From positions 1-64,000 of the forward strand of contig NZ_JADDRL010000028.1 in the NCBI RefSeq assembly GCF_021538895.1: a stretch of 64,000 nt of DNA, read 5' to 3'. How positions within the stretch are numbered: position 1 is the first letter of the stretch; each line of letters starts with the position of its first letter. The DNA is from Streptomyces olivochromogenes (GTDB lineage Bacteria; Actinomycetota; Actinomycetes; Streptomycetales; Streptomycetaceae). The position numbers were made by a program, and so were the translations under genes. Shown one piece after another: positions 35,491 to 44,989 of this stretch. The notes below the pieces were generated by a model, which was not told the DNA's origin, ran no database searches, and saw only the letters and a list, made by a program, of their open reading frames with translations.

Positions 35491-35880
35491 TTGCACGTGA
35501 CCTGTGGAATCGACTGGGCTGAGGATCACCACGACGTGGCCGTGGTCGACCAGGACGCCCGACTGCTCGGCAAGCTCAGGATCGGCGACGACGCAGCGGG
35601 CTTCCAGGACCTGCTCGGGTTGCTCGCCGAGCACGGTGACAGGCCGGACGATCCGATCCCGATCGCGATCGAGACATCTCGTGGACTCCTCGTGGCCTGT
35701 CTGCGGGCCTCTGGCCGCCGGGTGTACGCGATCAACCCGATGGCTGTCGCACGCTACCGCGACCGGCACGTCGTCTCCGGCAAGAAGTCCGACCACCAGG
35801 ATGCAGTTGTCCTGGCCAACATCTTGCGGACCGACGCTGAGCTGCATCGGCCGCTGCCGGACGACTCTGACCTGGGCACT
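35491..35880 (+). pseudogene. IS110 family transposase, N-terminal fragment
   Basis: From a TTG at 35491 (GTG at 35497 is possible) about 130 codons match the RuvC-like N-terminal domain of an IS110 transposase: TCGIDWAEDHHDVAVVD with the first acidic residue, PIAIETSRGLLVA with the glutamate, and GKKSDHQDAVVLANILRTD with the aspartates of the DEDD set. Similarity to the full copy at 43171-44409 ends at DDSDLG. The open frame then runs to 36045 through unrelated sequence. The serine-containing C-terminal domain is missing, so it cannot be active. Confidence 0.8.
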
Positions 35881-36104
35881 GAACTCTTCTCTGCGCAGCC
35901 GGAATCGAGGATCTGCGCACTGATCTGTTCAGTGCGCAGACACCCGACGGTGCGGCTATTTGGGGCGTTCGTAACCGACACCCCCCGGCGCTGCCAGCCG
36001 CCACGGTGCGGTTCGTTGCCGGGCTGCTACGCAGCAGATCTGTAATTGCCGCATTCACGGATGGGCGGCGTCCTGACACAGATACGGTCATCGACGCCGG
36101 GCGG

Positions 36105-36419
36105 GGCCATCAGGCCCCATGTGAACGTGTCCGGGGCACGAGCATCGCCGCGGTTAGAGAAGCGACGGAAAGTAGCAGGGTCAGGTTTCCGCGGACCGTG
36201 CCGGCCGCGACCGACACGGCCAGCACCAATGCGTAGGGGCCCGGCACCGCCGCAAAGGCTGCGGTCGTGATACCTCCGAGGGCGATCAGCAGCATGGTGC
36301 GGGCCGTTGGGCCGGTAGGGCGGGCGAAGGCGGCGCACAGAGTGCTGTCCGGCGCCGCCGAGGCCGAGTGCCCAGGCTGCCTGCGTGGTGCTGTATCCCC
36401 GTTTTAGACACCGTTTCAA
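36105..36419 (-). pseudogene. MFS transporter fragment, frameshifted
   Basis: On the minus strand, STTQAAWALGLGGAGQ is encoded near 36395-36350. After a frame change, the segment AAFARPTGPTARTMLLIALG, continuing GITTAAFAAVPGPYALVLAV, then SVAAGTVRGNLTLL is encoded to about 36160. In order these match consecutive helices of an MFS exporter. Both ends of the gene are missing. Another broken transporter in this region. Confidence 0.5.
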
Positions 36420-36446
36420 GGAGGGCGAGGAGGACCCGTACCCGAC

Positions 36447-36496
36447 GGGAACCCCGCATCCGGGAGACCGAGACTGATCTCGACGGCGGGGTTCCC
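36447..36496 (-). terminator. strong stem-loop terminator candidate
   Basis: Arms 36447-36457 (GGGAACCCCGC) and 36486-36496 (GCGGGGTTCCC) are perfect 11-base inverted repeats with a 28-base loop. It lies about 40 bases beyond the stop of the secreted-protein gene transcribed leftward, the expected position for its terminator. There is no U-rich tail, which is common for high-G+C actinomycetes. Confidence 0.65.
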
Positions 36497-36536
36497 CGGT
36501 CCCCTGTCCCTGGTCCCGGAAGCGCGTCCCGGGTTC

Positions 36537-37337
36537 CTACTGGACGTCGACGAAGTCGCTGGCAGACGTCGCGGCGTCGGTGGCCGTGGTACCTGCGTAG
36601 GAGAAGCGGTAGTACCCGTCGCTCGTCGCCGTGGTGGTGGCCGTCACTGCTCCGCCGGAGCCGCTGGTGACGGTCTTGAGGGTGGTGTACGTGCTGGTGC
36701 CCGACTTGCGGAACTGGAGCTTCACCGACGCGTTGCTCAGGCCCGCGTACGCATGGGTCTCCCAGTTGGCGCGGGTGAGCGCGCCCTTGACCGTGATCGT
36801 CCGGCCATGGACCACCGGCTCGGGCGAGGCGTTTGCTGTCAGTGTGGTGTTGCGCTTGATGTGCACGGAGCCGGCGTATCCGTCGCTGGTTGAACCGCTC
36901 GGGCGGCCGTATGCGATGGCGTACACGTGCCAGGTGCCCGCATAGGCGTTCTTGGTCATGTCGGCCTTCGGGTCCACGGTGAAGTGGACCGTGCACGTCG
37001 CCGTCTGGGCACTGGTCGCCACGCAGGAGCCCCATCCCTGCTCGGCGGGCACCAGAACGCCGTCCCTGCCCTGGTCATCGAAGGAGGTGCCGTGCCACAG
37101 GGCGACCCAGCCGCCGGTGACGCCGTCCGGGTCGGCCGCGTCCACCGTGGCGGTGAACGACTGCTTGGCGGAGGTACCGAGGACGATGTCCTTGCCGCCG
37201 TTGACGACGACCTTCGTGATCGTCGTGTCGTCACTGTCCATCGGTCCCGCGTGCGCCTGCGCGGCGGCGGGAAACACCAGAGCCGAAGCGAGAACCAGGG
37301 CGCCGGACAGAGCGGCGGCTGAAGCGCGTATGCGCAT
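36537..37337 (-). CDS. secreted protein, probably DUF5707-like, function unknown
   Basis: About 266 residues from ATG 37335-37337 (ATG 37341-37343 is an in-frame alternative), with a G-rich stretch upstream. A signal peptide is clear (MRIRAS, hydrophobic core, AAAQAHA cleavage region near residue 33). The mature part has two halves. The first (TTITKVVVNGGKDIVLGTS, FTATVDAADPDGVTGGWVAL) resembles DUF5707 domains of Streptomyces secreted proteins. The second (TLTANASPEPVVHGRTITVK, then VKLQFRKSGTSTYTTLKTV and SDGYYRFSYAG) is an Ig-like fold typical of wall or matrix proteins. Two cysteines in CVATSAQTATCTVHF may form a disulphide. No enzyme motif is visible. Confidence 0.75.
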   Translation of the reverse strand: MRIRASAAALSGALVLASALVFPAAAQAHAGPMDSDDTTITKVVVNGGKDIVLGTSAKQSFTATVDAADPDGVTGGWVALWHGTSFDDQGRDGVLVPAEQGWGSCVATSAQTATCTVHFTVDPKADMTKNAYAGTWHVYAIAYGRPSGSTSDGYAGSVHIKRNTTLTANASPEPVVHGRTITVKGALTRANWETHAYAGLSNASVKLQFRKSGTSTYTTLKTVTSGSGGAVTATTTATSDGYYRFSYAGTTATDAATSASDFVDVQ

Positions 37338-37343
37338 ATGCAT

Positions 37344-37990
37344 CCCCACGGTGAGAAGAAGGGCCCCCGCGGGGCGTCTCCCGACAAGAGCCCATGGGCG
37401 CACGCATCGTACAGACTCTTTCGAGTCACGACGAGATGCGGGAATCCCTCGATCCCTCCCCGGGACTCGCGCCCGCGTTCCCCTCCCCAACACCGCGCCC
37501 GCCTCTGCCACCGCCGTTGGCACGCCTACGCCGACACCACCATGATCAGAAAGCTCGGCAGCAGCTATCTACAGCTGCCGTAACCCTGCCGGGCCAGGAC
37601 CCCGATGACCTCCCCTGGTTGACGGCAACGTCGGCGCCCAGGAGCGGTCAAGTGCACCTTCCTCGTGTCGGCGCTGCTGCTGAGGGGCTTGCCCACACGT
37701 GCTCCGGGCTAGCGGCCGTCCCACGAACACTTCTCTTCGCGACAACCGGCCATTCACCAGCGCCCTGCCTGCCACGCAAGCGGCTTGACTCCGCCATTGA
37801 GACTCGCTCCGCTCCCCGCGCGCGGCCCGGCCCCCGGCCGGGCCTGCGCTCATGTCTCCGCCCTGCTCCAGCCCGGCCGGCGCCCGTGCCGTGCTGCGAC
37901 TCCATGGTCTCCTTGATGCAGCGAGCCCCGCCGCTGCGGGGTGCGCGGCGAGGCCTGCAGATGGTGGTCGGCGTCGCGCGACGTCAGCGA
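37344..37990. other. gene-free stretch between two leftward genes
   Basis: No supported gene. It must hold the promoter of the secreted-protein gene at its left end. Frames crossing it have arginine- and proline-rich shadow composition. Confidence 0.4.
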
Positions 37991-38686
37991 TCAGAAGTCA
38001 GTTCGCGACGCTTTGATGGTCTTGCACTCGACCTTCTTGGCGTCCTTGATCTCGTCCGCGGTCACCAGCGCACCAGCGTTCTTGTCAGTGAACTTCTGGC
38101 CCGGGGCGAGGTTCTCGGCGGTTGACATGAAGTCGTCGACCTTCTTGCCGTCGGCCAGGACCTCGCCCTCAACGAAGTACGAGTATCGGCGGTCGCCGTT
38201 GTTGGCGTAGTCGACGTGGATGGCCATCTCCTTGATGCCGAAGTCTCCGGTGACCACGTCGCACTTAGTGACCTTGAAGTCCTTCATGACCTTGGACTCC
38301 TTGGCGCCGCCGGTCTTGGACTTACCGTCGCCGACGGTGGTGGAGTCGTACGACTTGTCCAGCTCCTTACTGGCCTTGTCGACGGCGGAGAAGAACAGGG
38401 CGTTCATGGCGAAGAACATGATGATCGCTACGGCCGACGTGACGAGGCCGGTGATGCCGGCGCCCTTGCCCTTGCGGACCTTGCCCGCCTTGGAGAGGCC
38501 GATGGCGCCGAAGATGATGCCAAGGATCGCGAGCGGCCAGACGACAACGTTGAGGACAGGGATGAAGCTGACTACGACGGCGATGATGCCGAGGACGAGT
38601 GCGGTGGTGGCCAGGCCGTTGCTGCCGGGCTGCTGGGGCTCGCCGTAGCCGGGCTGCTGGGGCTGGGGCGGGTACTGCTGGCTCAT
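37991..38686 (-). CDS. DUF4190-type membrane protein with extracytoplasmic domain
   Basis: A 231-residue protein starting at MSQQYPPQPQQ with GAGGAG before the ATG at 38686. A proline/glutamine-rich cytoplasmic N-terminus (about residues 1-25) precedes a DUF4190-like pair of helices (NGLATTALVLGIIAVVVSFI to VWPLAILGIIFGAIGLSKAG, about residues 25-68) and a third helix (about 76-97). The C-terminal about 130 residues are lysine-rich and extracytoplasmic, with a KVTKCDVVTGDFGIKEMA, VDYANNGDRRYSYFVEGEV pattern like the FxLyD-type beta domains of actinobacterial lipoproteins. Its role is unknown. Confidence 0.78.
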   Translation of the reverse strand: MSQQYPPQPQQPGYGEPQQPGSNGLATTALVLGIIAVVVSFIPVLNVVVWPLAILGIIFGAIGLSKAGKVRKGKGAGITGLVTSAVAIIMFFAMNALFFSAVDKASKELDKSYDSTTVGDGKSKTGGAKESKVMKDFKVTKCDVVTGDFGIKEMAIHVDYANNGDRRYSYFVEGEVLADGKKVDDFMSTAENLAPGQKFTDKNAGALVTADEIKDAKKVECKTIKASRTDF

Positions 38687-39494
38687 GGTGCTCCTCACGG
38701 GTTTCTGCTGTGTTTGCGCGTGGGTGACCGGTGAAGGACCTGTGTGGTTGCCTCGCAGATACCTAAAGTGATTAGTTCGTGATTGAACTTTCCTCATAGG
38801 CAAAAGATTTGGTGTGCAGGGCGCGGCTGTGGTCTTTTAGGAGGTCATCGGCGGTGACGGCGGGATCGGGCAGGGGTCTCACCTCGGCGTCCGGCCGCGA
38901 TGCGTCACGCGGCTCCACCGTCGTCACCCGCAGTGCGGTGTGATGCCTCGCGTTGAGGAAAACGAGTCGTCCTGGTTGCCCGACATGACTTGTGTGGGCG
39001 TCGATGCGCGGTGGTGTGGACAGCACGCCGCACTGCCGCCTCCGTAGTCACTGTGGGCGCCACGGCTTGGAAGGTGTTCGGGCTCTTCGAGGGGCATGGT
39101 CTGCCTGCGACCGACAAAGGATGGACGACCTCGGCTATCACCTGGGTAAGCCCTTCGCACTCCAGCGGCGTGCCCTGCTGGCCCAGCGGCTTGCGGCCAA
39201 GGCGAAGTGGCCGAAGGCCACGGCCAGCAACAGACCGGGACCAGCCGCCTGTCCGCACTCGACACAGCACACCCGATCGGACGATTTCCGCTATGCGGCG
39301 CTACTGAACAGATGCCTGCGCAACTGAACCTTTGGTCGCATGGCTGAACTTCCGGTTGCCGCACTACAGTTCGCCTGGCCGTGGTCCCAGCATCATCGGG
39401 AAACGGCTGCGACGACCCAAGCGGGGCGAAACATCCAGAGATGCACCTTATGGCGCTGAACAGTTCACTGCGCTGCTGAACTCTTTTGTGCTGT
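38687..39494. other. gene-free stretch of about 0.8 kb
   Basis: It contains the promoter of the DUF4190-type gene at its left end. A minus-strand frame at 38772-39026 (84 codons, including LVFLNARHHTALRVTTVEP) looks somewhat protein-like but lacks a recognisable domain and a ribosome binding site. Sequence near 39300-39500 contains repeated CTGAAC/GAACAG motifs that may be the end of a lost element. Confidence 0.35.
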
Positions 39495-40436
39495 TCAACA
39501 AGACCGGGGCGGTGTAGGTGCGGGTGGTCGTCCATAGGTGGCGCCGTGGGAGGCATTGTAGGAGCGCTGGCCGTCCGACGCTGTCGTGCGGCCGAGATCC
39601 AGTGCCGTGTACCCCGCCTCCGTCAGGTCGTCGCACAGGCAGTGCAGCAGCGCATGCCCCGGTGACAGGTCGCGGTGGGCGGGGTCCATGGCAGTGATCA
39701 GGGAGTAGGCACGGGTGGCGGTGGCCAGGCACAGCTGGGCGGCCAGGGGCTGGGCGTCCAGGGTGAGCGTGGCGATGAAGGCGATGTCGGCGCACTCCTC
39801 GAGGACGTCCCGCCAGGGCAGGTTGAGGTCCGGTGCGTGAGGGGTGGGGATCCGCAGGGCGTTGCGTCGCTGGTGCAGGTCATCCAGTGCGTCGAAGGCG
39901 GCCAGGAGTTCGGTGCGGGTGCTGGTGCGGCGATATCCGACTCGGTCGCCCAGGGCCTGCGCGGTCCGGCGGCGGCGACTGTGCTCCCGTCGCGTTGACC
40001 GCGACAGCGCCGCGAGGTCCACGGGCAGGGGGACGGTGGCGTAGAGAGTTTGGGAATTGGGATCGCCCCACCAGCCGTGCGCCTGCCGGGCCAGGATGGA
40101 GTGGTCCGGCAGATCGGCGATCACCACGTCGTCTCCGAGGCCGGGCAGCCGGTGGATGAGTACGCTCACCGCCTCCTCGCTCTCGCCCACCGGCCGGATT
40201 TGCTCGGAGGCGGGGTAGGACAGCGGGGTGATCCGGGTGCGGCCGTCGCGGGCGAGCTCCCGGGCCAGGGCGAGGGCGGCGACGGGCTGGTCTTTCTCCA
40301 GGACCGCCAGGACGAGCGGCTCGCAGGAGGCGGGCAGGTGCCGGGCCCACGCCAGCAGCCAGGCCGGATCCTGGTAGGCGGTGGCCGCTGTGTCCCGCCC
40401 GGCCAGGGCAGGCCAGATCCGCGCTAGGAAGTCCAT
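39495..40436 (-). CDS. FemAB/GNAT-like acetyltransferase family protein
   Basis: About 313 residues from the ATG at 40436 (MDFLARIWPAL), with GGGGAG before it. It shows the BioF2-like double-GNAT pattern: an N-terminal half with YQDPAWLLAWARHLP, LVLAVLEKDQPVAALALARE and ITPLSYPASE, and a C-terminal half with ARDLR-type basic helix (STRREHSRRRRTAQALGD), LLAAFDALDDLHQRRNALRI, FIATLTLDAQPLAAQLCLAT and SPGHALLHCLCDDLTEAGYT followed by LDLGRT. This half is the usual acyl-transfer fold of FemAB-like and cellulose-biosynthesis (CelD) proteins. The substrate is unknown. Confidence 0.75.
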   Translation of the reverse strand: MDFLARIWPALAGRDTAATAYQDPAWLLAWARHLPASCEPLVLAVLEKDQPVAALALARELARDGRTRITPLSYPASEQIRPVGESEEAVSVLIHRLPGLGDDVVIADLPDHSILARQAHGWWGDPNSQTLYATVPLPVDLAALSRSTRREHSRRRRTAQALGDRVGYRRTSTRTELLAAFDALDDLHQRRNALRIPTPHAPDLNLPWRDVLEECADIAFIATLTLDAQPLAAQLCLATATRAYSLITAMDPAHRDLSPGHALLHCLCDDLTEAGYTALDLGRTTASDGQRSYNASHGATYGRPPAPTPPRSC

Positions 40437-40650
40437 GGCTGACTCCCCGCTGTGCTCACGTGCGTGAAGACTGCCGGCCGTCAGGCCGCCCGAGTTTTCT
40501 GGCCTCATGTACGCCAGGACAGCGCATCGGGGAGGCGTCGGGTGTCTGTGGTCCTGGCTGTCCCTCGCGGCGGGAGCTGGGGCTATGCCAACGCCCGCGG
40601 CGTTCCGCGCTGCGGGCGTGCCTCTGGTTGTGGGTTCGCGACGGAATCCC

Positions 40651-40944
40651 TCAGCCGGCCCGTGGCCGCTCGCTCTCGCGGAGGGCGTCGTCCAGGACCT
40701 TCCGCCGCGAGGTGACGTTCGGCTTGCGGCGCAGCAGTGCTCTGCGCTCGCGTTCGGTCATGCCGCCCCAGACGCCGAACACGAGTCCGTTGTCGAGGGC
40801 TTCGGCCAAGCACTCGATGCGCACCTGGCACCCTGTGCAGACCGCCTTGGCCCGATTCTGGTGCGGACCGTCCACGAAGAGCTCATCCGGGTTGAAACTT
40901 CGGCAGGCGGCGTCCTCACTCCAGTGGTCCCGAGTACTCGGCAT
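40651..40944 (-). CDS. WhiB-like (Wbl) iron-sulphur regulator
   Basis: A 97-residue Wbl protein. The ATG at 40944 follows GGGAGGGAAG. The four cluster ligands are Cys14, Cys36, Cys39 and Cys45 in the AACRS, VCTGCQV and ECLAEAL segments, and the GVWGGMTERERRAL motif (about residues 57-70) completes the family signature, followed by a basic tail for DNA contact. Wbl proteins bind a [4Fe-4S] cluster and usually act with the principal sigma factor in development, redox response or resistance. The gene is monocistronic here and no target can be inferred. Confidence 0.93.
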   Translation of the reverse strand: MPSTRDHWSEDAACRSFNPDELFVDGPHQNRAKAVCTGCQVRIECLAEALDNGLVFGVWGGMTERERRALLRRKPNVTSRRKVLDDALRESERPRAG

Positions 40945-41148
40945 GGCTTCCCTCCCTCGTTGCAACCAACGACAGTTCCACCTTATTGCGCTGGTCAGGA
41001 CGGGGGTCCCGGCCGTGGGGCGCGAGCAATTGTCAAATCCTGTGGATCTGGTCCGCGCGGCCGGACGTCAGTTGGTTCAGAACCGAGTCCCGTCTCACAG
41101 GGTGGTGTTCGCCTGCCGCATGGCGGATGAGCTGCTAACTTCCGCGTC

Positions 41149-42093
41149 ATGGCGAACCAGAGCGACGGCACAGATCTCCGAAGCCGGGTGGCCGATGCCG
41201 ACAGCGGTGTCCTGTTGTTCGGCATCACGCCGCCCCGCCTGAGCAACACTCCCGAGCGGATCCGGGAGATCACCGCAGCCACCCTGGCACGGTTGGAGTC
41301 CCTCGATGTCGACGGTCTGGCTCTGTACGACATCGACGATGAGAGCGACCGTAATCCGGCGCAGCGACCGTTTCCGTACCTGCCGACCATCGACCCTGTC
41401 GTGTACCACGCGGACTATCTCGGCAAGTGGAACCGCCCGGTGGTCGTCTACCGGTGCGTCGGCAAGTACTCCCAGACGGAGCTGCGGACCTGGCTGCGGA
41501 CGGCCGACGCCGACCGGCTGCTCGGCGTCTTCGTCGGCGCGTCCTCGAAGGGGAAGGCGGTGCGGACCGGCCTGTCCGAGGCGCAGGACCTGCGCCGCGA
41601 TGTCCGCCCAGACCTGCTGCTCGGCGGCGTGGCCATCACCGAACGCCCCGAGGAGCATCTGCGGCTCGTCGCCAAGCAGGTGGCCGGATGCGCGTACTTC
41701 ATCTCGCAGGTCATCTACAGCGCCGACGCGGCGAAAAGCATGGTCTCCGACTACTACTACGCCTGCCGCGAGCGGGACCTCGAACCGAGGCCCGTCCTGT
41801 TCACGCTCTCGGTGTGCGGTTCGGTGAAGACGCTGGCGTTCCTCCAATGGCTCGGCGTCGAGGTCCCGCGCTGGCTGGAGAACTCCCTGCGCCATGCGGA
41901 CGACACCCTGGCCGAGTCATACCAGCACTGCCTGGCGAACGCCCGGGACCTGATCGCCTTCTGCCGCAAGCTCGGCATGCCGCTCGGCTTCCTCGTGGAG
42001 AGCGTGTCCATCCGCAAGGTCGAGATCGACGCCTCGGTCGCCCTGGCCCACGAGCTCAGCAGGCTGCTCGGACGAGGTACACCCTCGGTGTGA
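41149..42093 (+). CDS. methylenetetrahydrofolate reductase-like protein
   Basis: A 314-residue protein with the TIM-barrel pattern of the MTHFR (MetF-like) family: FGITPPRLSNTPERIREITA, the DGLALYDIDDES acidic segment near residue 60, PVVVYRCVGKYS, LLGGVAITERPEEHLRLVAK, and CAYFISQVIYSADAAKSMVS near residue 185, which corresponds to the FAD/folate-contact region around FITQxxYD in classical MetF. It lacks the close match to housekeeping MetF that I would expect, and has no methionine-pathway neighbours. It may be a specialised paralogue. Substrate and cofactor are inferred. Confidence 0.7.
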   Translation: MANQSDGTDLRSRVADADSGVLLFGITPPRLSNTPERIREITAATLARLESLDVDGLALYDIDDESDRNPAQRPFPYLPTIDPVVYHADYLGKWNRPVVVYRCVGKYSQTELRTWLRTADADRLLGVFVGASSKGKAVRTGLSEAQDLRRDVRPDLLLGGVAITERPEEHLRLVAKQVAGCAYFISQVIYSADAAKSMVSDYYYACRERDLEPRPVLFTLSVCGSVKTLAFLQWLGVEVPRWLENSLRHADDTLAESYQHCLANARDLIAFCRKLGMPLGFLVESVSIRKVEIDASVALAHELSRLLGRGTPSV

Positions 42094-42141
42094 AGCCAGG
42101 CACGAACGCGCGGCTGTCGAATCCCGCGATCAGGACGCGGC

Positions 42142-42384
42142 TCAGGCCGCGCTGGCGTCCTCCCGTTCGACGAGGACGCCACGCTTGAAGCGGGCTCCGA
42201 CTCGCACGAGGGCGACCAGGTGCGGCGCATTGTCCGCGCGCCAGCGTTCCTGGGCGGACTCGATCAGCTTGAACGTCATCGCCAGAGCGGCCGACCGCGA
42301 CCCGGCGCCACGGGTGACCTTGGTGCGCAGCCGCACAGTGGAGAAGGTCGACTCGATCGGGTTCGTGGTACGCAGACACCTCAC
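42142..42384 (-). pseudogene. IS256 family transposase, C-terminal fragment
   Basis: Eighty codons match the end of a Mutator-type (IS256) transposase: LRTTNPIESTFSTVRLRTKV, then TRGAGSRSAALAMTFKLIES and AQERWRADNAPHLVALVR. Only this tail remains; the DDE core is absent. It sits 48 bases beyond the stop of the MTHFR-like gene. Confidence 0.85.
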
Positions 42385-42463
42385 GTTGCTAGGCCGTCAA
42401 GCGGGTCGGCCGTGAGGGCCGGGGTCTTCGAACAGTTCTGACCGGGCTTGAGAGAATCCCGGC

Positions 42464-43165
42464 ATGGCGATGGCACGGCACTGGTACTCCTCTTCGCCCG
42501 TCGTGGACGGGCACCCGCTCCTGGATGAGCCGGGCTTCTGGCCTGCCTACTTGGCGGACATGGCCGAGGGGTTCGCGCCGGAGGTCTTCGGATCGGACGC
42601 GGGCGACGCGGAGGCCATGCTGGACACGCTCCATGAACCGTCGGCATGGCCCATGTTCACAGTGCCGCTGGCCGGCGGCTTCACGATCGTCGTGCACTTC
42701 AACAGCGGCGAGGAGTTCACGACTACGGACTACTTCCTCACGCATCCCGACTGGAGCCAAAATCTCGTCCTGGCCAGCGACGATCAGGACCGCATCGGCC
42801 CCGGGCTGTGCTGGCCCGAGCTCGCCGCTCTGCTGGAGGCACCACCGGGTGCGGCAGGCGTCACCGACCCTCACGCCCGTCTCCTCCTTCTTCTGCCGGT
42901 CCTCGGCGACGCGGCGGTTCCGGAGGAGGCCGTTTCGGCAGTGGTCGAGGCTCTGGTCGAACAGGGTGCGCCCGAGGCGAGCGAGGCGTTGGCCAGACAG
43001 CTGCTTCAGGGGCATCCCATGTGGGGCGCCGAGGAGTGGTGGTTCGACGATGACGAGCAAAGCTGGCTCTGCGAGGGCGATCACAGCCCGCGCAAGACCC
43101 CTCTGGGCGACCATCTGCCGCCACGACAGCGAGCCGCTCTCGAAGCCTGTCTCACTCCCCGCTGA
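42464..43165 (+). CDS. hypothetical protein, acidic, function unknown
   Basis: A 233-residue soluble, strongly acidic protein, rich in Trp and Asp/Glu. Readable segments include LLDEPGFWPAYLADMAEGF, WPMFTVPLAGGFTIVVHFN, DYFLTHPDWSQNLVLASDDQ and WGAEEWWFDDDEQSWLCEGD. These resemble Streptomyces hypothetical proteins of the SUKH/immunity-like or YjbJ size class, but I cannot name a family. Whether it is an orphan immunity protein is speculative. It has no operon partner: an IS256 tail lies upstream and the IS110 transposase is convergent 6 bases downstream. Confidence 0.6.
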   Translation: MAMARHWYSSSPVVDGHPLLDEPGFWPAYLADMAEGFAPEVFGSDAGDAEAMLDTLHEPSAWPMFTVPLAGGFTIVVHFNSGEEFTTTDYFLTHPDWSQNLVLASDDQDRIGPGLCWPELAALLEAPPGAAGVTDPHARLLLLLPVLGDAAVPEEAVSAVVEALVEQGAPEASEALARQLLQGHPMWGAEEWWFDDDEQSWLCEGDHSPRKTPLGDHLPPRQRAALEACLTPR

Positions 43166-43170
43166 CCGAT

Positions 43171-44409
43171 TCAAGCCGCGGTGACAACGGCCTCGGTGGG
43201 AGAGGCCCCGAAGGCGAGCGACTCGTCGCAGGTCGTGCCCTGCTTCAGGCAGTGGTAAAGCTGGCCGATCATGCGGTTGAAGAGGTTGCGCTGGGCGGCT
43301 GCGTGCCAGTCGCCTTGTTCGCGCCGGCGCCGGTAGTGGGCGTTGGCCCCGGTGGATGCCCGTAGGGAGGCGAAGGCCCAGAGGTAGCCGGCGTGGTTGA
43401 GCCGGTCATTCTTCACCCAGCGTCTGGTGATGGCGGACTTCTTGCCCGAGGCGCGGGTGATGGGTGAGGAGCCGGCGTAGGCCTTCAGGCCGCGGTCGTC
43501 GGCGAAGCGGGTGCGGTCGTCGCCGATCTCGGCCAGGACGCGGGCGGCGAGCTGGATGCCGAGGCCGGGGAAGCTCAGCAGGATCTCGGCGTCCGGGTGC
43601 TGGGGGAAGGCCTCTTCGACCGCTTCGGCGAGTTGGTCGGCGGCGGTGCAGGCGGCGTCCAGTTGGATGAGGAGGGCGAGCATCTGCTTGCCGAGTGCGT
43701 CCTCGATCAGCGGAGGTTGGTGGGCCCACTCGTCCCGGAAGACTTCGCGAAGGCGATCGGCCTCTGCTTCGATGCCGCGCTGGCGGCCGGCTCGCTTCAG
43801 CGCGGCCTGGATCTGGGTGCGGGTCAGCCATGCGGCCCGGGACGGGGTCGGCGCGGTCTTGAGGAGTTCTCGGGCCTCGGGCCGGCACAGGCCGTTGGTC
43901 CAGGCGGCGAAGGCGGCCAGGGCAGCGGGGTAGTACTCGCGCAGCAGGGACCGGAGCTGGTTGGCGAGCTGCTGCCTGTTCCAGAGAGAGTCCTGCTGGG
44001 CCCCGGCGAGGACGGCGATCGCACGGCCGAGGTCGGAGTCTTCGGGCAGAGGCCGGTGGGCATGCATGTCGGTGCGGAGGATATTGGCGAGGACCAGGGC
44101 GTCGCCGGGGTCGGATTTCTTGCGCGAGACGCTGTGCCGGTCTCGGTAGCGGGCGGCGGCCATCGGGTTGATCGCGAACACCTTGCGCCTGCCGCTCCGC
44201 AGGACGGCCACCAGCAGGCCGCGGGAGGTCTCGATCGCTACCGGGATCGGGTTCTCCTCGCTGTCGCCGTACTCGGCGAGCAGTTCCAGCAGGATCTTGT
44301 AGCCGGCCGCGTCGTCGGTGATGTGCCGTTTGGCCAGCAGCTGGCCAGTGTCGTCGACCAGGGCGACGTCGTGGGTTCGTTCCGCCCAGTCGATTCCGCA
44401 GTAGATCAA
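43171..44409 (-). mobile_element. IS110 family transposase gene (element ends not defined)
   Basis: A 412-residue transposase with an uninterrupted frame. The RuvC-like domain shows IYCGIDWAERTHDVALVD with the first Asp, PVAIETSRGLLVAVLRSG with the Glu, and SRKKSDPGDALVLANILRTD with the last Asp residues. The C-terminal Tnp20 domain contains LSFPGLGIQLAARVLAEIGD and the catalytic-serine segment AYAGSSPITRASGKK. IS110 elements lack long inverted repeats, and their non-coding ends encode a bridge RNA; I could not define the ends. The likely RNA-bearing region is 44410-44520. The gene looks functional, unlike the fragment at 35491. Confidence 0.85.
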
Positions 44410-44989
44410 GATTCCCCTCCCCAGATTTCGGCGTTTGCACTGGTCACGAGCGCATGCGGGCCACGCAGCGACCTAATCCCAGGCCTCGACCGCAGCGCGG
44501 TCGGGCCGCCACCTCACTAGCCGTTCGTGACACCAGCGCACCCCACGGGCCTCGGTTTATGCGGGAGCTCGTACGGCTCGGGCGTATCGAGAGGTCACCG
44601 TGAGATGGGCTCGCACCACCAACGCAAACGAATGATCAGGTCGAGAGGTGTTGACGCGCGACGGCCCTGGACGCCGCCGCTCTCTTAATAGGCATCGATG
44701 CCGGGTGAGTTTTGGGCATCCGTCCAGCGCCGACGGGCGCCAACACCGCTCGTGGTGGCGGTCACAGAGACGCCGAACGCCACCGCTCTGCCTGGAGACG
44801 TCGAGGTCTGGGCGTTAGAAGGCATCCGCCCGGCGCCGCATGACCGCCACCACTCGCACCAGACCGTGCACCGATCTACGTTGAGGCCTCCACACGGCCC
44901 GGCTGCACCTGGATGTCACGGTCTGGTACTCGAACGCTCCGAGAAGCCCCTGCGTCTGCGGATCGCTCATAACTACGGATTAGGTGGAT
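44410..44989. other. non-coding region beyond the IS110 gene
   Basis: No supported gene. The part next to the transposase start (44410-44520) is the position where IS110 elements encode their guide (bridge) RNA. It contains the inverted repeat GGCCTCGACCGCAGCGCGGTCGGGCC (44482-44507), a possible RNA hairpin. The rest is featureless. Confidence 0.4.
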
